30,979 nucleotides of DNA from JBOFMT01 sp051658525. Its GTDB lineage: Bacteria; Bacillota_I; Bacilli_A; Erysipelotrichales; Erysipelotrichaceae. How positions within the stretch are numbered: the first letter of the stretch is position 1; every line of letters begins with the position of its first letter. Below are positions 8,761-15,864 of the stretch, piece by piece. The position numbers were made by a program, and so were the translations under genes. The notes beneath the pieces were generated by a model. That model was given only the letters and a program-made list of their open reading frames with translations, made no database searches and was not told the DNA's origin. The DNA is taken from the NCBI GenBank assembly GCA_051658525.1, contig JBOFMT010000111.1, positions 1 through 30,979 on the forward strand, written 5' to 3'.

Positions 8761-9431
8761 TTTTTCACCCCTCCTTTACCATAGTATTTTTGTTTCAACG
8801 CTTTATCACGCCACATAAAATACAAACTAGCTAACACGACTGCGAGTATCGCTACTGGTATCTCAATCTTAGCCATTTCTAATAAGCTAACTTCATAACC
8901 AAGATCAGCCATGGTTCCTTGCACCAACAAAGCACCAGACCCTCCAACAAACAGTACTTGACCAAAGAACCAAGCGATATTTTCCATCGCACTCGACATT
9001 CCCTTTAAATCATCCAAATGTTCTTCCTTGATTTCCTCTTGTCCAACAGCACCTTCTACCATCGGCATCACAACCGGACGAACAAAACCAGCTACGCCTC
9101 CTAAACTTACATTAAAGGCAGCTAGGATGACCCGGAATACCCCATAAGCAGCGATCACCAACGCACTGGTCGCCCCCTTGATTTTACCAATCAGGTTAGC
9201 TGCTACTTGTTGTAATCCATTTCGCTCTAGTGTACCGGTTACCAACATAATAATAATGAAGATCCCCATGGAACGATTGCTTACAAATGCACTCCCAAAC
9301 GTTTCCAAAATTTGTACGGGTGTGAGTCCACCAACAAGCCCGGTAATGATACCGGCAATCAAAACAATCAAAATCGCGTTAAGTTTTAATGCAAACCCAA
9401 CAATGACAACAACAATTCCAATTAATGTCAT
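8757..9431 (-). CDS. DUF969 family membrane protein
   Basis: The 224-residue membrane protein has about six hydrophobic segments. The frame extends 19 codons upstream, but the family start MTLIGIVVVIVGFALKLN is preceded by an AGAGGTG ribosome site seven bases away, so I use 9431. Conserved features are GIITGLVGGL near residue 30, a long hydrophobic stretch over NRSMGIFIIIMLVTGTLERNG, and the SLGGVAGFVRPVVMPM block. It is the first gene of the DUF969-DUF979-peptidase-pcp operon and overlaps DUF979 by four bases. Together with DUF979 it probably forms a transporter; no substrate has been read from the sequence. Confidence 0.88.
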   Translation of the reverse strand: MTLIGIVVVIVGFALKLNAILIVLIAGIITGLVGGLTPVQILETFGSAFVSNRSMGIFIIIMLVTGTLERNGLQQVAANLIGKIKGATSALVIAAYGVFRVILAAFNVSLGGVAGFVRPVVMPMVEGAVGQEEIKEEHLDDLKGMSSAMENIAWFFGQVLFVGGSGALLVQGTMADLGYEVSLLEMAKIEIPVAILAVVLASLYFMWRDKALKQKYYGKGGVKK

Positions 9432-9451
9432 ATTTTTCACCTCTTTTGCTA

Positions 9452-9479
9452 AGTATACCAAATAAATAAAAAAATCCAA
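9452..9479 (-). promoter_or_regulatory. Promoter of the DUF969-DUF979-peptidase-pcp operon
   Basis: Minus-strand -35 TTGGAT (9474-9479), 16-bp AT-rich spacer, -10 TATACT (9452-9457), 20 bases ahead of the DUF969 start. Confidence 0.7.
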
Positions 9480-9490
9480 TTCAGACAAAA

Positions 9491-9514
9491 AAAATGCAGG
9501 ATTTCCTGCATTTT
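9491..9514 (-). terminator. Intrinsic terminator of the nitroreductase-aldo/keto reductase operon
   Basis: Stem AAAATGCAGGA / TCCTGCATTTT around two bases, followed on the minus strand by a run of T. It overlaps the stop codon of the aldo/keto reductase gene. Confidence 0.85.
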
Positions 9515-10388
9515 ATGGGATATCATAGCCTTGAGCGGCAACAAAGATATCATACCACTGCTCATTGCTCATCGATTGCTTTACTCCAGTGCATGCTCTA
9601 GCAATACGTTCCCACTTCCCACTACCGACGATCGGTTTTAAATTTGCTGGATGTTTGGCTAACCAAGCATAGACGACTTCATCAATGGTTTCCAGTGACA
9701 TTTCATTTTTCACGCGTTCAAGTGCAGCCACAATGTGTGGCTCATCATGGGAGAACAAACGTCCTCCACCTAGCGGTGAATAGATCATCACTTGCATCCC
9801 CATGCGTTGTGCAAGTTCTAGGGTTCCATTGTAGAAGGCATCCAAACAAAGGGGAGAACACTCAATTTGATGAAATTGTAGTGGAAAAGGTAAGAAGTGC
9901 TGTAACGCTTCGATTTGTGCTGGTAAAAAATTACTTACGCCAAACGCTCTAACACTACCCGATCGATACAATTCAACAAAGGTATCTGCTACTTCTTGAT
10001 AATCCATTAAATAATCCAAACGATGGATGAGCAATACATCCAAATAATCCGTTTGAAAGTTTTTAAGGCTTGTTTCAACACTTGCCAGGATGTGCTTGCG
10101 GGTTGTGTCATAACAATGCAAAGTGTTGTCCTCGCGATTTGGATGCACTAGTTTAATCCCACATTTCGTAATGAGTTGTATTTTTGATCTTAATTCTGGT
10201 TCTGCTGCTAAAACACGACCAAACATTTCCTCACACGTATAACCTCCGTAGATATCCGCATGATCAAAGCTTGTTACACCTGCATCAATGCATTGCTCTA
10301 CCAAAGCAGTTAGTTGTTCTGTTGATAGATTCCATTCTTTTAAGCGCCAGTGGCCATGAAGAACGGATGATAATTTGACTGGTTCCAT
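9513..10388 (-). CDS. Aldo/keto reductase, YdhF-like
   Basis: The 291-residue TIM-barrel oxidoreductase uses NADPH to reduce carbonyl groups. The catalytic tetrad is visible: Asp42 and Tyr47 in FDHADIYGGY, Lys75 in LITKCGIK, His122 in LLIHRLD. SVRAFGVSNF and the C-terminal PIVGSGKWERI (cofactor site) follow. The HWRLKEW opening and SPLGGGRLF segment resemble the E. coli YdhF group. It lies 18 bases after the nitroreductase gene and shares its promoter, with the terminator at its end. The physiological substrate is unknown; a detoxification role is the usual inference. Confidence 0.93.
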   Translation of the reverse strand: MEPVKLSSVLHGHWRLKEWNLSTEQLTALVEQCIDAGVTSFDHADIYGGYTCEEMFGRVLAAEPELRSKIQLITKCGIKLVHPNREDNTLHCYDTTRKHILASVETSLKNFQTDYLDVLLIHRLDYLMDYQEVADTFVELYRSGSVRAFGVSNFLPAQIEALQHFLPFPLQFHQIECSPLCLDAFYNGTLELAQRMGMQVMIYSPLGGGRLFSHDEPHIVAALERVKNEMSLETIDEVVYAWLAKHPANLKPIVGSGKWERIARACTGVKQSMSNEQWYDIFVAAQGYDIP

Positions 10389-10406
10389 TGTTTCCCCTTA
10401 AACGCG

Positions 10407-10925
10407 TTAGCGTATAAACACAACACTTCCTTTGATTACTTTTTCTCGATAAGGCACTTGATCTGGATGTCCAACTGCACAAATCGCATATACTTTTTGA
10501 TGCGATGGCACGCCCAATTCACTGAGCCAATTACGAACTCCTTGATCTTTACACACCTGTTTCATTTGATTGATCCAAACACTGCCTAGTTCTAACGCAT
10601 GTGCTGCTAGCATCATATTTTCCATGGCACAGGCACAATCGGCACTCGCATTATGATTCTCGATATCATTGCTAACTAGAATGAGTGTATCAGCTCCATA
10701 AAATCCATATTCCGCTTGCCCCAAAGCTATCCCCATCACACGCGCAAGCGCTGTTTGTTGCTCCTTGTTTTGAATGACAAAAAATTTCCATGTTTGTGCA
10801 TTTCGAGCACTAGGAGCACTTAGTCCTGCTTGCACAATCAATTCCAGTTGTTCATCCATCACACGTTCTTGTGTAAAGTTTCGACAAGTTCGTCGTGACA
10901 TAATGGTTTGTATACTTTGATTCAT
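10407..10925 (-). CDS. Nitroreductase family FMN oxidoreductase
   Basis: The 172-residue protein has the family's FMN-binding start SRRTCRNFTQE (residues 10-20, Arg pair contacting FMN phosphate), SAPSARNAQTWKF near residues 37-49, and the GHPDQVPYREK segment near the C-terminus, equivalent to the GYP...PR region. These homodimeric enzymes reduce nitro groups, quinones or related electrophiles with NAD(P)H. The length is typical of the small branch. The gene starts the two-gene operon with the aldo/keto reductase, and lies back to back with msrB, which suggests a small redox or stress-defence cluster. The natural substrate is not known. Confidence 0.93.
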   Translation of the reverse strand: MNQSIQTIMSRRTCRNFTQERVMDEQLELIVQAGLSAPSARNAQTWKFFVIQNKEQQTALARVMGIALGQAEYGFYGADTLILVSNDIENHNASADCACAMENMMLAAHALELGSVWINQMKQVCKDQGVRNWLSELGVPSHQKVYAICAVGHPDQVPYREKVIKGSVVFIR

Positions 10926-10942
10926 CGTATCACCTCAAATCT

Positions 10943-10951
10943 ATCTTACCA
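10943..10951 (-). promoter_or_regulatory. Extended -10 promoter for the nitroreductase operon
   Basis: Minus-strand TGG-TAAGAT, a TGn-extended -10 about 17 bases ahead of the start codon; no clear -35. Confidence 0.55.
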
Positions 10952-10995
10952 TAGCTTCCCTTTTTTTGCTCGGTTTGTGTTGCAATGCGAACGCT

Positions 10996-11023
10996 TTGAC
11001 TTTTTCGCTAGAACGAGTACGAT
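10996..11023 (+). promoter_or_regulatory. Promoter of msrB
   Basis: -35 TTGACT (10996-11001), 16-bp spacer, -10 TACGAT (11018-11023), followed by the ribosome site TGGAGGAAA and the msrB start. It lies back to back with the nitroreductase promoter. Confidence 0.6.
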
Positions 11024-11043
11024 AGCATTAATGGAGGAAATTT

Positions 11044-11535
11044 ATGAAACTAGCAAAATCCTATCAATCCTATCTCGATGCACTTGAACCTACACGCACA
11101 AAGGCCCAACTCGAAGCCTTGTTTGCACAATATCCACTTGATGGGATATTAATTCAAAAAGATTGGAAACATTTATTATCCGCACAAGACTATGCCATCC
11201 TATTCCATGCAGGAACCGAACCCGCATTTAACAATGCTTATTTTGATACCCATGTGGATGGAATTTATCACTGTAAAGCTTGTGGACAACCACTGTTTGG
11301 TAGTGAAGCAAAATATGACTCAAAGAGTGGATGGCCAAGTTTTTTTGCCCCGTTACAACCCAAAGCTGTTACGTATACGATGGATTTATCCTTTATGATG
11401 ATGCGCACGGAAGTACACTGTAAAAGTTGTAATGCACACCTTGGTCATGTATTTGAAGATGGACCACAACCGACCCAATTACGTTACTGCATGAACTCAG
11501 CTGCATTGCAGCTTCACGAAGAAAAACCAAAATAA
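11044..11535 (+). CDS. msrB: Peptide-methionine (R)-S-oxide reductase MsrB
   Basis: The 163-residue protein repairs the R form of methionine sulfoxide in proteins. The core runs from about residue 38 to 158: HAGTEPAFNNAYF, the zinc site Cys77-X2-Cys80 and Cys126-X2-Cys129, SGWPSFF, HLGHVFEDGP, and the catalytic Cys149 in RYCMNSAAL. Residues 1-36 form an unusual leader, charged and helical, before the usual domain start; it has no signal peptide, so the enzyme is cytoplasmic. The catalytic residue is Cys, not selenocysteine. It is a single-gene unit, divergent from the nitroreductase operon and followed by a terminator. No msrA is present in the window. Confidence 0.97.
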   Translation: MKLAKSYQSYLDALEPTRTKAQLEALFAQYPLDGILIQKDWKHLLSAQDYAILFHAGTEPAFNNAYFDTHVDGIYHCKACGQPLFGSEAKYDSKSGWPSFFAPLQPKAVTYTMDLSFMMMRTEVHCKSCNAHLGHVFEDGPQPTQLRYCMNSAALQLHEEKPK

Positions 11536-11548
11536 GATCTCACAAACC

Positions 11549-11571
11549 AAAGGCTCTAAGAGCCTTTTTTT
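11549..11571 (+). terminator. Intrinsic terminator after msrB
   Basis: AAAGGCTC, loop TAA, GAGCCTTT followed by T residues. It lies 13 bases past the msrB stop and next to the end of the convergent mgtE gene, which it may also serve. Confidence 0.85.
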
Positions 11572-12942
11572 CTAGATAAGTAAGGGTAAGAAGAGTTGTG
11601 CTAAGCCCAAGAAGATAAAGAAACCAAACACATCGGTAACGGTTGTAAGAAAAATAGAACTTGCAAGGGCTGGATCTTGTCCCACAAACTTCAAAAACAA
11701 TGGAATCAAATAACCAAAACAGCAAGCAACAGCAAGATTGAGTACCATAGCTGCACATAAGATCAAACCCAAGAAGGGATTGCCATACACAAGAAACAAT
11801 AAGAAACCTGCAATACTACCACATACGGCGCCATTGCAAATACCCAATAAAATTTCTTTCCATACCAAGTTGCGATTGTCCTCCCATGATACTTCATGTA
11901 AGGTAATCGAGCGAATCATAACCGCTAGCGTTTGGGTACCAGCATTGCCTCCCATACCTGAAACAATCGGCATAATAACAGCCAAAGCGCTGATTTGAAC
12001 AATCAACCCCTCAAATAATCCAATCACACTACTAGCAAGCAATGCTGTCGCAAGATTGACCACGAGCCAAGGTAAGCGTTGTTTGATCGAGGTGATTAAG
12101 GTGGTACGGGTACTTTCTTCTTTGGAAACCCCACCAAGGTAGAGAACATCTTCTAAATGTTCTTCCACAATGACATCAACCACATCATCCAGGGTAATAA
12201 TACCAAGCAAATTACCTTGTTCATTGACTACAGGAACCACATTCAAATCATAACGCTCAACAAGTTGAGAAACACTTTCTTGATCCACATCCGGTAAGAC
12301 ACGAATCCCTGATTCCCACATCAAATCCGAAACAACAACATCGCCTTTGTTGCGTAACACATCCCGCAAATCTAAGGTTCCAACTAAGATATAAGCACGG
12401 TTCACCACAAAGATGGTTTCGATCACTTCGGTTTGTAAGGCGAGATGTCGGATTTTTTCTAAGGTTTCCGATACCGTCAGATGTTCACGTACCGCAACAT
12501 AACGTGTTGTCATCAAACCACCTGCACTATCGGCTGGATAATCAAGTAAGCTTGCAACAATTTGAGATTGTTGGTTTTTCATTTCTTTTAGAAAATTTTT
12601 CCGTCGACCCAAAGGTAAATCTTGTAACACATCGGCTACATCATCATTTGCCATATGCGCAAACATCCCAACGATACGTTCTTTGGGTAATATTTTTATG
12701 AGTCTTTGTTGTAATAAATCTTGTGCTTGTTCAAAAATCGCAGCGAAATCTTCCAAATCCAAGTGGTTGGACAAAAAGAGTAAGTCATGATCTTCCAAAG
12801 CTTCCATGGTAGTCGCCATATCGATGGGATAGAAACCTTCTAAAAAATCATCCACTTCCTCTTTTTCACCTTGTTCCAACAATTGTCGTAACATGAGTAA
12901 ATCCGTTGCTTCAAATACTGCTTGATTACCCGCTTCCTGCAT
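11572..12942 (-). CDS. mgtE: MgtE family magnesium channel/transporter
   Basis: The 456-residue protein has the full MgtE layout: an N-terminal helical Mg2+-sensing domain (about 15-130), two CBS domains (about 140-260, with TTRYVAVREHLTVSE and LLGIITLDDVVDVI), a plug helix, and five transmembrane helices (about 288-455). The pore signature GGNAGTQT is at 331-338, and the conserved Asp437 in TTVTDVFGF corresponds to the Mg2+ selectivity residue. It imports Mg2+ and is gated by cytosolic Mg2+ through its own soluble domains. It has its own promoter; the leader is only about 25-35 bases, too short for an M-box riboswitch. A GGGGGTGAG ribosome site precedes the start. Confidence 0.97.
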   Translation of the reverse strand: MQEAGNQAVFEATDLLMLRQLLEQGEKEEVDDFLEGFYPIDMATTMEALEDHDLLFLSNHLDLEDFAAIFEQAQDLLQQRLIKILPKERIVGMFAHMANDDVADVLQDLPLGRRKNFLKEMKNQQSQIVASLLDYPADSAGGLMTTRYVAVREHLTVSETLEKIRHLALQTEVIETIFVVNRAYILVGTLDLRDVLRNKGDVVVSDLMWESGIRVLPDVDQESVSQLVERYDLNVVPVVNEQGNLLGIITLDDVVDVIVEEHLEDVLYLGGVSKEESTRTTLITSIKQRLPWLVVNLATALLASSVIGLFEGLIVQISALAVIMPIVSGMGGNAGTQTLAVMIRSITLHEVSWEDNRNLVWKEILLGICNGAVCGSIAGFLLFLVYGNPFLGLILCAAMVLNLAVACCFGYLIPLFLKFVGQDPALASSIFLTTVTDVFGFFIFLGLAQLFLPLLI

Positions 12943-12969
12943 GATCTCACCCCCGATGCTTTCACCTTC

Positions 12970-12997
12970 ATTATACCCCCCTAAAATATAACTACAA
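12970..12997 (-). promoter_or_regulatory. Promoter of mgtE
   Basis: Minus-strand perfect -10 TATAAT (12970-12975), 16-bp spacer, weak -35 TTGTAG (12992-12997). Confidence 0.65.
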
Positions 12998-13004
12998 CTT
13001 ACAC

Positions 13005-13032
13005 AAAAAAAAACTCCACAATCGTGAAGTTT
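13005..13032 (-). terminator. Intrinsic terminator of the uppP-dedA operon
   Basis: Minus-strand stem AAACTTCAC / GTGGAGTTT (one G-U wobble) around GATT, followed by nine T. It overlaps the dedA stop codon. Confidence 0.85.
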
Positions 13033-13531
13033 AACCTAAGAATAAATCTGAAAAGGCATAGCCTGCAAAGATATATACAAAGTTCCAAATGGTAATCCCT
13101 ATGGTAGAATACAGTGTAAAGCTAACAAGATTCATGCGGAAGGTACCAGCGACCAAAGAGATAATCGTCCGTGCTACTGGAATCAATCGGGTAATGAACA
13201 CACCTTTGTTTCCAAAGCGCTCAATATAACCATTTGTTTTTTCAATCGAAGGAATACTTTTGGGAATTTTACGTTTTAGTAGTTCCATGGTTCCATTACC
13301 AAAATAGTATCCAATCACATACAAAACCAAGCTACCCAAAACACCCGCAACAACACTAACACCAAGCGCACTTGCAAAACTCAAGTCCGCGCGCGATACT
13401 AGAATACCAGCAGCAGGCATGATTATACCTGCCGGTAAACCTGGTAAATTTAAATATTCTAGGAAAACAATTAAAAATAAAATTGATAATCCATACGTTG
13501 AAAAATAATTAAGAAAATCTTGAATTTCCAT
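13031..13531 (-). CDS. DedA family membrane protein (VTT/SNARE-associated domain)
   Basis: The 166-residue protein has about four to five hydrophobic segments and DedA-family marks: an acidic residue in the first helix (VFLEYLNLPGLPAG), GYYFGNG, and the FITRLIPVARTIISLVAGTFRM block with its two arginines, needed for function in characterised DedA proteins. It is somewhat short but covers the whole domain. DedA proteins are membrane-potential-dependent lipid transporters; some (UptA class) return undecaprenyl phosphate to the inner leaflet. It lies 15 bases after uppP, whose enzyme makes undecaprenyl phosphate on the outer face. A role in carrier-lipid recycling is therefore a strong inference; another lipid substrate remains possible. 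Confidence 0.9.
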   Translation of the reverse strand: MEIQDFLNYFSTYGLSILFLIVFLEYLNLPGLPAGIIMPAAGILVSRADLSFASALGVSVVAGVLGSLVLYVIGYYFGNGTMELLKRKIPKSIPSIEKTNGYIERFGNKGVFITRLIPVARTIISLVAGTFRMNLVSFTLYSTIGITIWNFVYIFAGYAFSDLFLG

Positions 13532-13546
13532 ATCGTTACACCCTAA

Positions 13547-14380
13547 CTAAGCTAAAAAAGCAAAATACAATAACACGGTTGCCCCTAAGACAATACGATA
13601 CCATCCAAAGGCTTTAAAGTCATGGCTTTTGATCCAGCTCATTAAGAATTTAATCACAACAATGCTTGTTACAAAGGCTACGACCATTCCCAATAATAAG
13701 GTCATTAGTTCCACACCAGTAAATCCACCAGCAACTGCAAAATACTTCACTAATTTCAAACCACTCGCCCCAAACATAACTGGAATGGCTAAAAAGAATG
13801 AAAACTCTGCTGCAACATAACGAGAACACCCAATTAAAATAGCCCCTAAAATGGTTGCTCCAGAACGTGAGGTTCCAGGAATTAGCGCTAACAACTGGAA
13901 TCCTCCAATGATGAGTGCATCTTTGTACGTCAAGCGGTTTAAAGAGCGAATACTTGGATGTTTCCCTTTGTTTCTATTCTCAAATACAATAAACAAAACC
14001 CCGTATAAAATTAGCGTAAACGCTACGGTTTGGTAGTTGTAGAACAGTGCATCAATGCGATCATCAAACAACAATCCAATGATAGCGGCTGGAATACACG
14101 CAACCAAGACCTTTCCCCATAAGTCCCAAATATCGTTTTTCTCTTGTAAGTTTTTACGTTTTGAAATCGGGTTGAGTTTATGAAAAAATAAAACCAACAC
14201 CGCTAAAATCGCCCCCAATTGAATCACGACAAAGAACATTTCTTTGAATGCTTCACTCGAATTCAATCGAATGAACTCATCAACAAGAATCATGTGTCCC
14301 GTACTACTAATCGGTAACCACTCACTGATTCCTTCTACGACCCCTAATATAATGACTTTTACGATTTCGATCCATTCCAT
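13547..14380 (-). CDS. uppP: Undecaprenyl-diphosphatase UppP (BacA)
   Basis: The 277-residue polytopic enzyme dephosphorylates undecaprenyl pyrophosphate outside the membrane, regenerating the lipid carrier for peptidoglycan and wall polymers; high levels give bacitracin resistance. The catalytic motif VEGISEWLPISSTGH spans residues 15-29 (Glu16, Glu20, His29), and the second motif PGTSRSGAT is at 168-176 with Arg172, matching E. coli Arg174. About eight transmembrane helices are seen. It is the first gene of the uppP-dedA operon, with its own promoter and a GAGGT ribosome site. All active residues are present. Confidence 0.97.
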   Translation of the reverse strand: MEWIEIVKVIILGVVEGISEWLPISSTGHMILVDEFIRLNSSEAFKEMFFVVIQLGAILAVLVLFFHKLNPISKRKNLQEKNDIWDLWGKVLVACIPAAIIGLLFDDRIDALFYNYQTVAFTLILYGVLFIVFENRNKGKHPSIRSLNRLTYKDALIIGGFQLLALIPGTSRSGATILGAILIGCSRYVAAEFSFFLAIPVMFGASGLKLVKYFAVAGGFTGVELMTLLLGMVVAFVTSIVVIKFLMSWIKSHDFKAFGWYRIVLGATVLLYFAFLA

Positions 14381-14403
14381 ACTTTTACCTCGTTTCCCTT
14401 ACT

Positions 14404-14432
14404 ATTATAAACGAAACCCGTACTAATTTTAA
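14404..14432 (-). promoter_or_regulatory. Promoter of uppP-dedA
   Basis: Minus-strand -10 TATAAT (14404-14409), 17-bp spacer, -35 TTAAAA (14427-14432). Confidence 0.7.
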
Positions 14433-14470
14433 CCCTTTTTTTTTGAAACACACAATCTGTTGGATTTTTC

Positions 14471-14497
14471 AAAAAAAAAGGTGCAACTTGCACCTTG
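14471..14497 (-). terminator. Intrinsic terminator after the serine hydrolase gene
   Basis: Perfect stem AAGGTGCAA / TTGCACCTT around one base, followed on the minus strand by a run of nine T. It starts directly at the stop codon. Confidence 0.88.
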
Positions 14498-15763
14498 TTA
14501 AGAAGCAATGAGTGGATGATAGAGATGGTATTCATAAACTAGTTGACATAACTCTCCAATCAATAGATGCGCTTCGTCTATATCATAGGTAAAAATACCC
14601 AATAAAAAGGGTTCCTCTGTATAAATAATGCCGATATCATGATTATAGCCAGCATAATCACCATACTTATGTGCAATGTCTACCTCATCCACATAGGCTT
14701 TGAAATACGATTGCTGTGTCGTGTGTAACATGTCATCAATCAAGTCAGCGTAAACCGTTTGATTTGCATATAAATGTTTCATCACTTCCATCATATAGTG
14801 CGGTGTTAGTAAGTTTTGACTTAAAAAACCAGCTGGATAACTAACATCCGCATAGTCTTGTAACATCGTGCGATAACGCGTAAAACTTCCCAAATCCATC
14901 ATTAAAACATTGGTTGCTACATTGTCTGAAATTTGGATGGATTGCGACAACAAGTATTCAAGTGGAACCTTTGCACCTGGTATATAGTAGCTTGTATTGT
15001 AATCCTCTCCGGTATCTGCGTAAGCAGTATACATAATGGTATCGCTAAGTCTACGCTCCCCCTTGGCAATCGCATCGTAATACAACATATTGAGTGGTAC
15101 TTTAATCGTACTTGCTGCCTGCATTGCAAGATCACCTTGGATTAAGACTTCCTCTTGACTTTGGGTATGCACATAAAACAATCCAAGTTGATTGCTAGCA
15201 ATTCCCTTTGCTTGGGCAAACGCACTGACAAGTGTTTCTAGTGGTTGATAGTAATCCCACCCTAAAGTTTCTTCTTTCAACACAATCGTTTTATCTTCAC
15301 AAACTTCTTGTTCGTTACCATAGCTATCGATTGCATGCACACATAGTGTTTGTGTACCACTTGCTAATGTGCTTAGTTCTTGGTTTACACTAACGCTTGT
15401 TTCTGATACATCCTCCACCTGGACTAGTTCATCGATGGTTTTTTCATAAAGGAGCACCAAATCTTGTGAGGTGAATGTAATAACAGGTGCAACATCATCG
15501 ACCAATAAGAGTGAAACCGTGATCTCTTTGTCATTCCAAGAAACAGTAACTTGTTGTTCTTCTCCAATCAGTGCTGCATCGTATGAGACATCTACTTTCG
15601 CATCACCTGCAAAATAAACATAATCCTTTGCCTGTTGTGGTAGTGTTTCTGTGTAAGAAAACGTAAAAACACTCTCTTTAACGATTGGAGTCGTTGTGAT
15701 CCATACTCCAAGTCCTGCCACAAGGGCAACTAGTAGTCCTAGTACGACATACGTTCGTTTCAT
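14498..15763 (-). CDS. Secreted/anchored serine hydrolase of the class A beta-lactamase fold with an Ig-like domain
   Basis: I place the start at 15763 (MKRTYVV), five bases after GGAGG, giving 421 residues; upstream codons lie over the ribosome site. An N-terminal hydrophobic helix (about 4-21) exports or anchors the protein. A beta-rich region follows, with an Ig-like or DUF5011-like domain around 88-162 (VAPVITF...). The C-terminal domain (about 172-420) has penicillin-recognising motifs: Ser218-X-X-Lys221 in ASTIK, Ser279-Asp280-Asn281, and Lys366-Tyr-Gly. I do not see the class A omega-loop Glu in an E-X-X-L-N context, so efficient beta-lactam hydrolysis is doubtful. A wall-related peptidase, esterase or PBP-like role is possible. 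It is a single-gene unit between terminators. Confidence 0.85.
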   Translation of the reverse strand: MKRTYVVLGLLVALVAGLGVWITTTPIVKESVFTFSYTETLPQQAKDYVYFAGDAKVDVSYDAALIGEEQQVTVSWNDKEITVSLLLVDDVAPVITFTSQDLVLLYEKTIDELVQVEDVSETSVSVNQELSTLASGTQTLCVHAIDSYGNEQEVCEDKTIVLKEETLGWDYYQPLETLVSAFAQAKGIASNQLGLFYVHTQSQEEVLIQGDLAMQAASTIKVPLNMLYYDAIAKGERRLSDTIMYTAYADTGEDYNTSYYIPGAKVPLEYLLSQSIQISDNVATNVLMMDLGSFTRYRTMLQDYADVSYPAGFLSQNLLTPHYMMEVMKHLYANQTVYADLIDDMLHTTQQSYFKAYVDEVDIAHKYGDYAGYNHDIGIIYTEEPFLLGIFTYDIDEAHLLIGELCQLVYEYHLYHPLIAS

Positions 15764-15780
15764 CCATACCTCCATGTGGC

Positions 15781-15822
15781 AGTGATCATAACAATCACTT
15801 CCCAATTTTCCACTTTATTATA
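15781..15822 (-). promoter_or_regulatory. -10 box and inverted repeat before the serine hydrolase gene
   Basis: Minus-strand TATAAT at 15817-15822, no good -35. Just downstream, in the leader, an inverted repeat AGTGAT / ATCACT with a 7-base centre spans 15781-15799 and could be an operator or a small RNA hairpin ahead of the ribosome site. Confidence 0.5.
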
Positions 15823-15832
15823 CAACACAATA

Positions 15833-15858
15833 AAAGAATCGACTAGCGTCGATTCTTT
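15833..15858 (-). terminator. Intrinsic terminator after ttcA-like gene
   Basis: An 11-bp perfect stem, AAAGAATCGAC / GTCGATTCTTT, with a 4-base loop, followed on the minus strand by TTTATTG. It lies six bases past the gene end. Confidence 0.85.
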
Positions 15859-15864
15859 GTTGTT

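Noticed and set aside
12943..13004. Possible M-box magnesium riboswitch before mgtE
   Set aside because: The promoter lies about 27 bases from the start codon, leaving no room for an aptamer of about 150 bases.
14498..15763. Calling the serine hydrolase a class A beta-lactamase
   Set aside because: The omega-loop Glu motif is not visible and an Ig-like domain precedes the catalytic part, so a resistance role is not supported.
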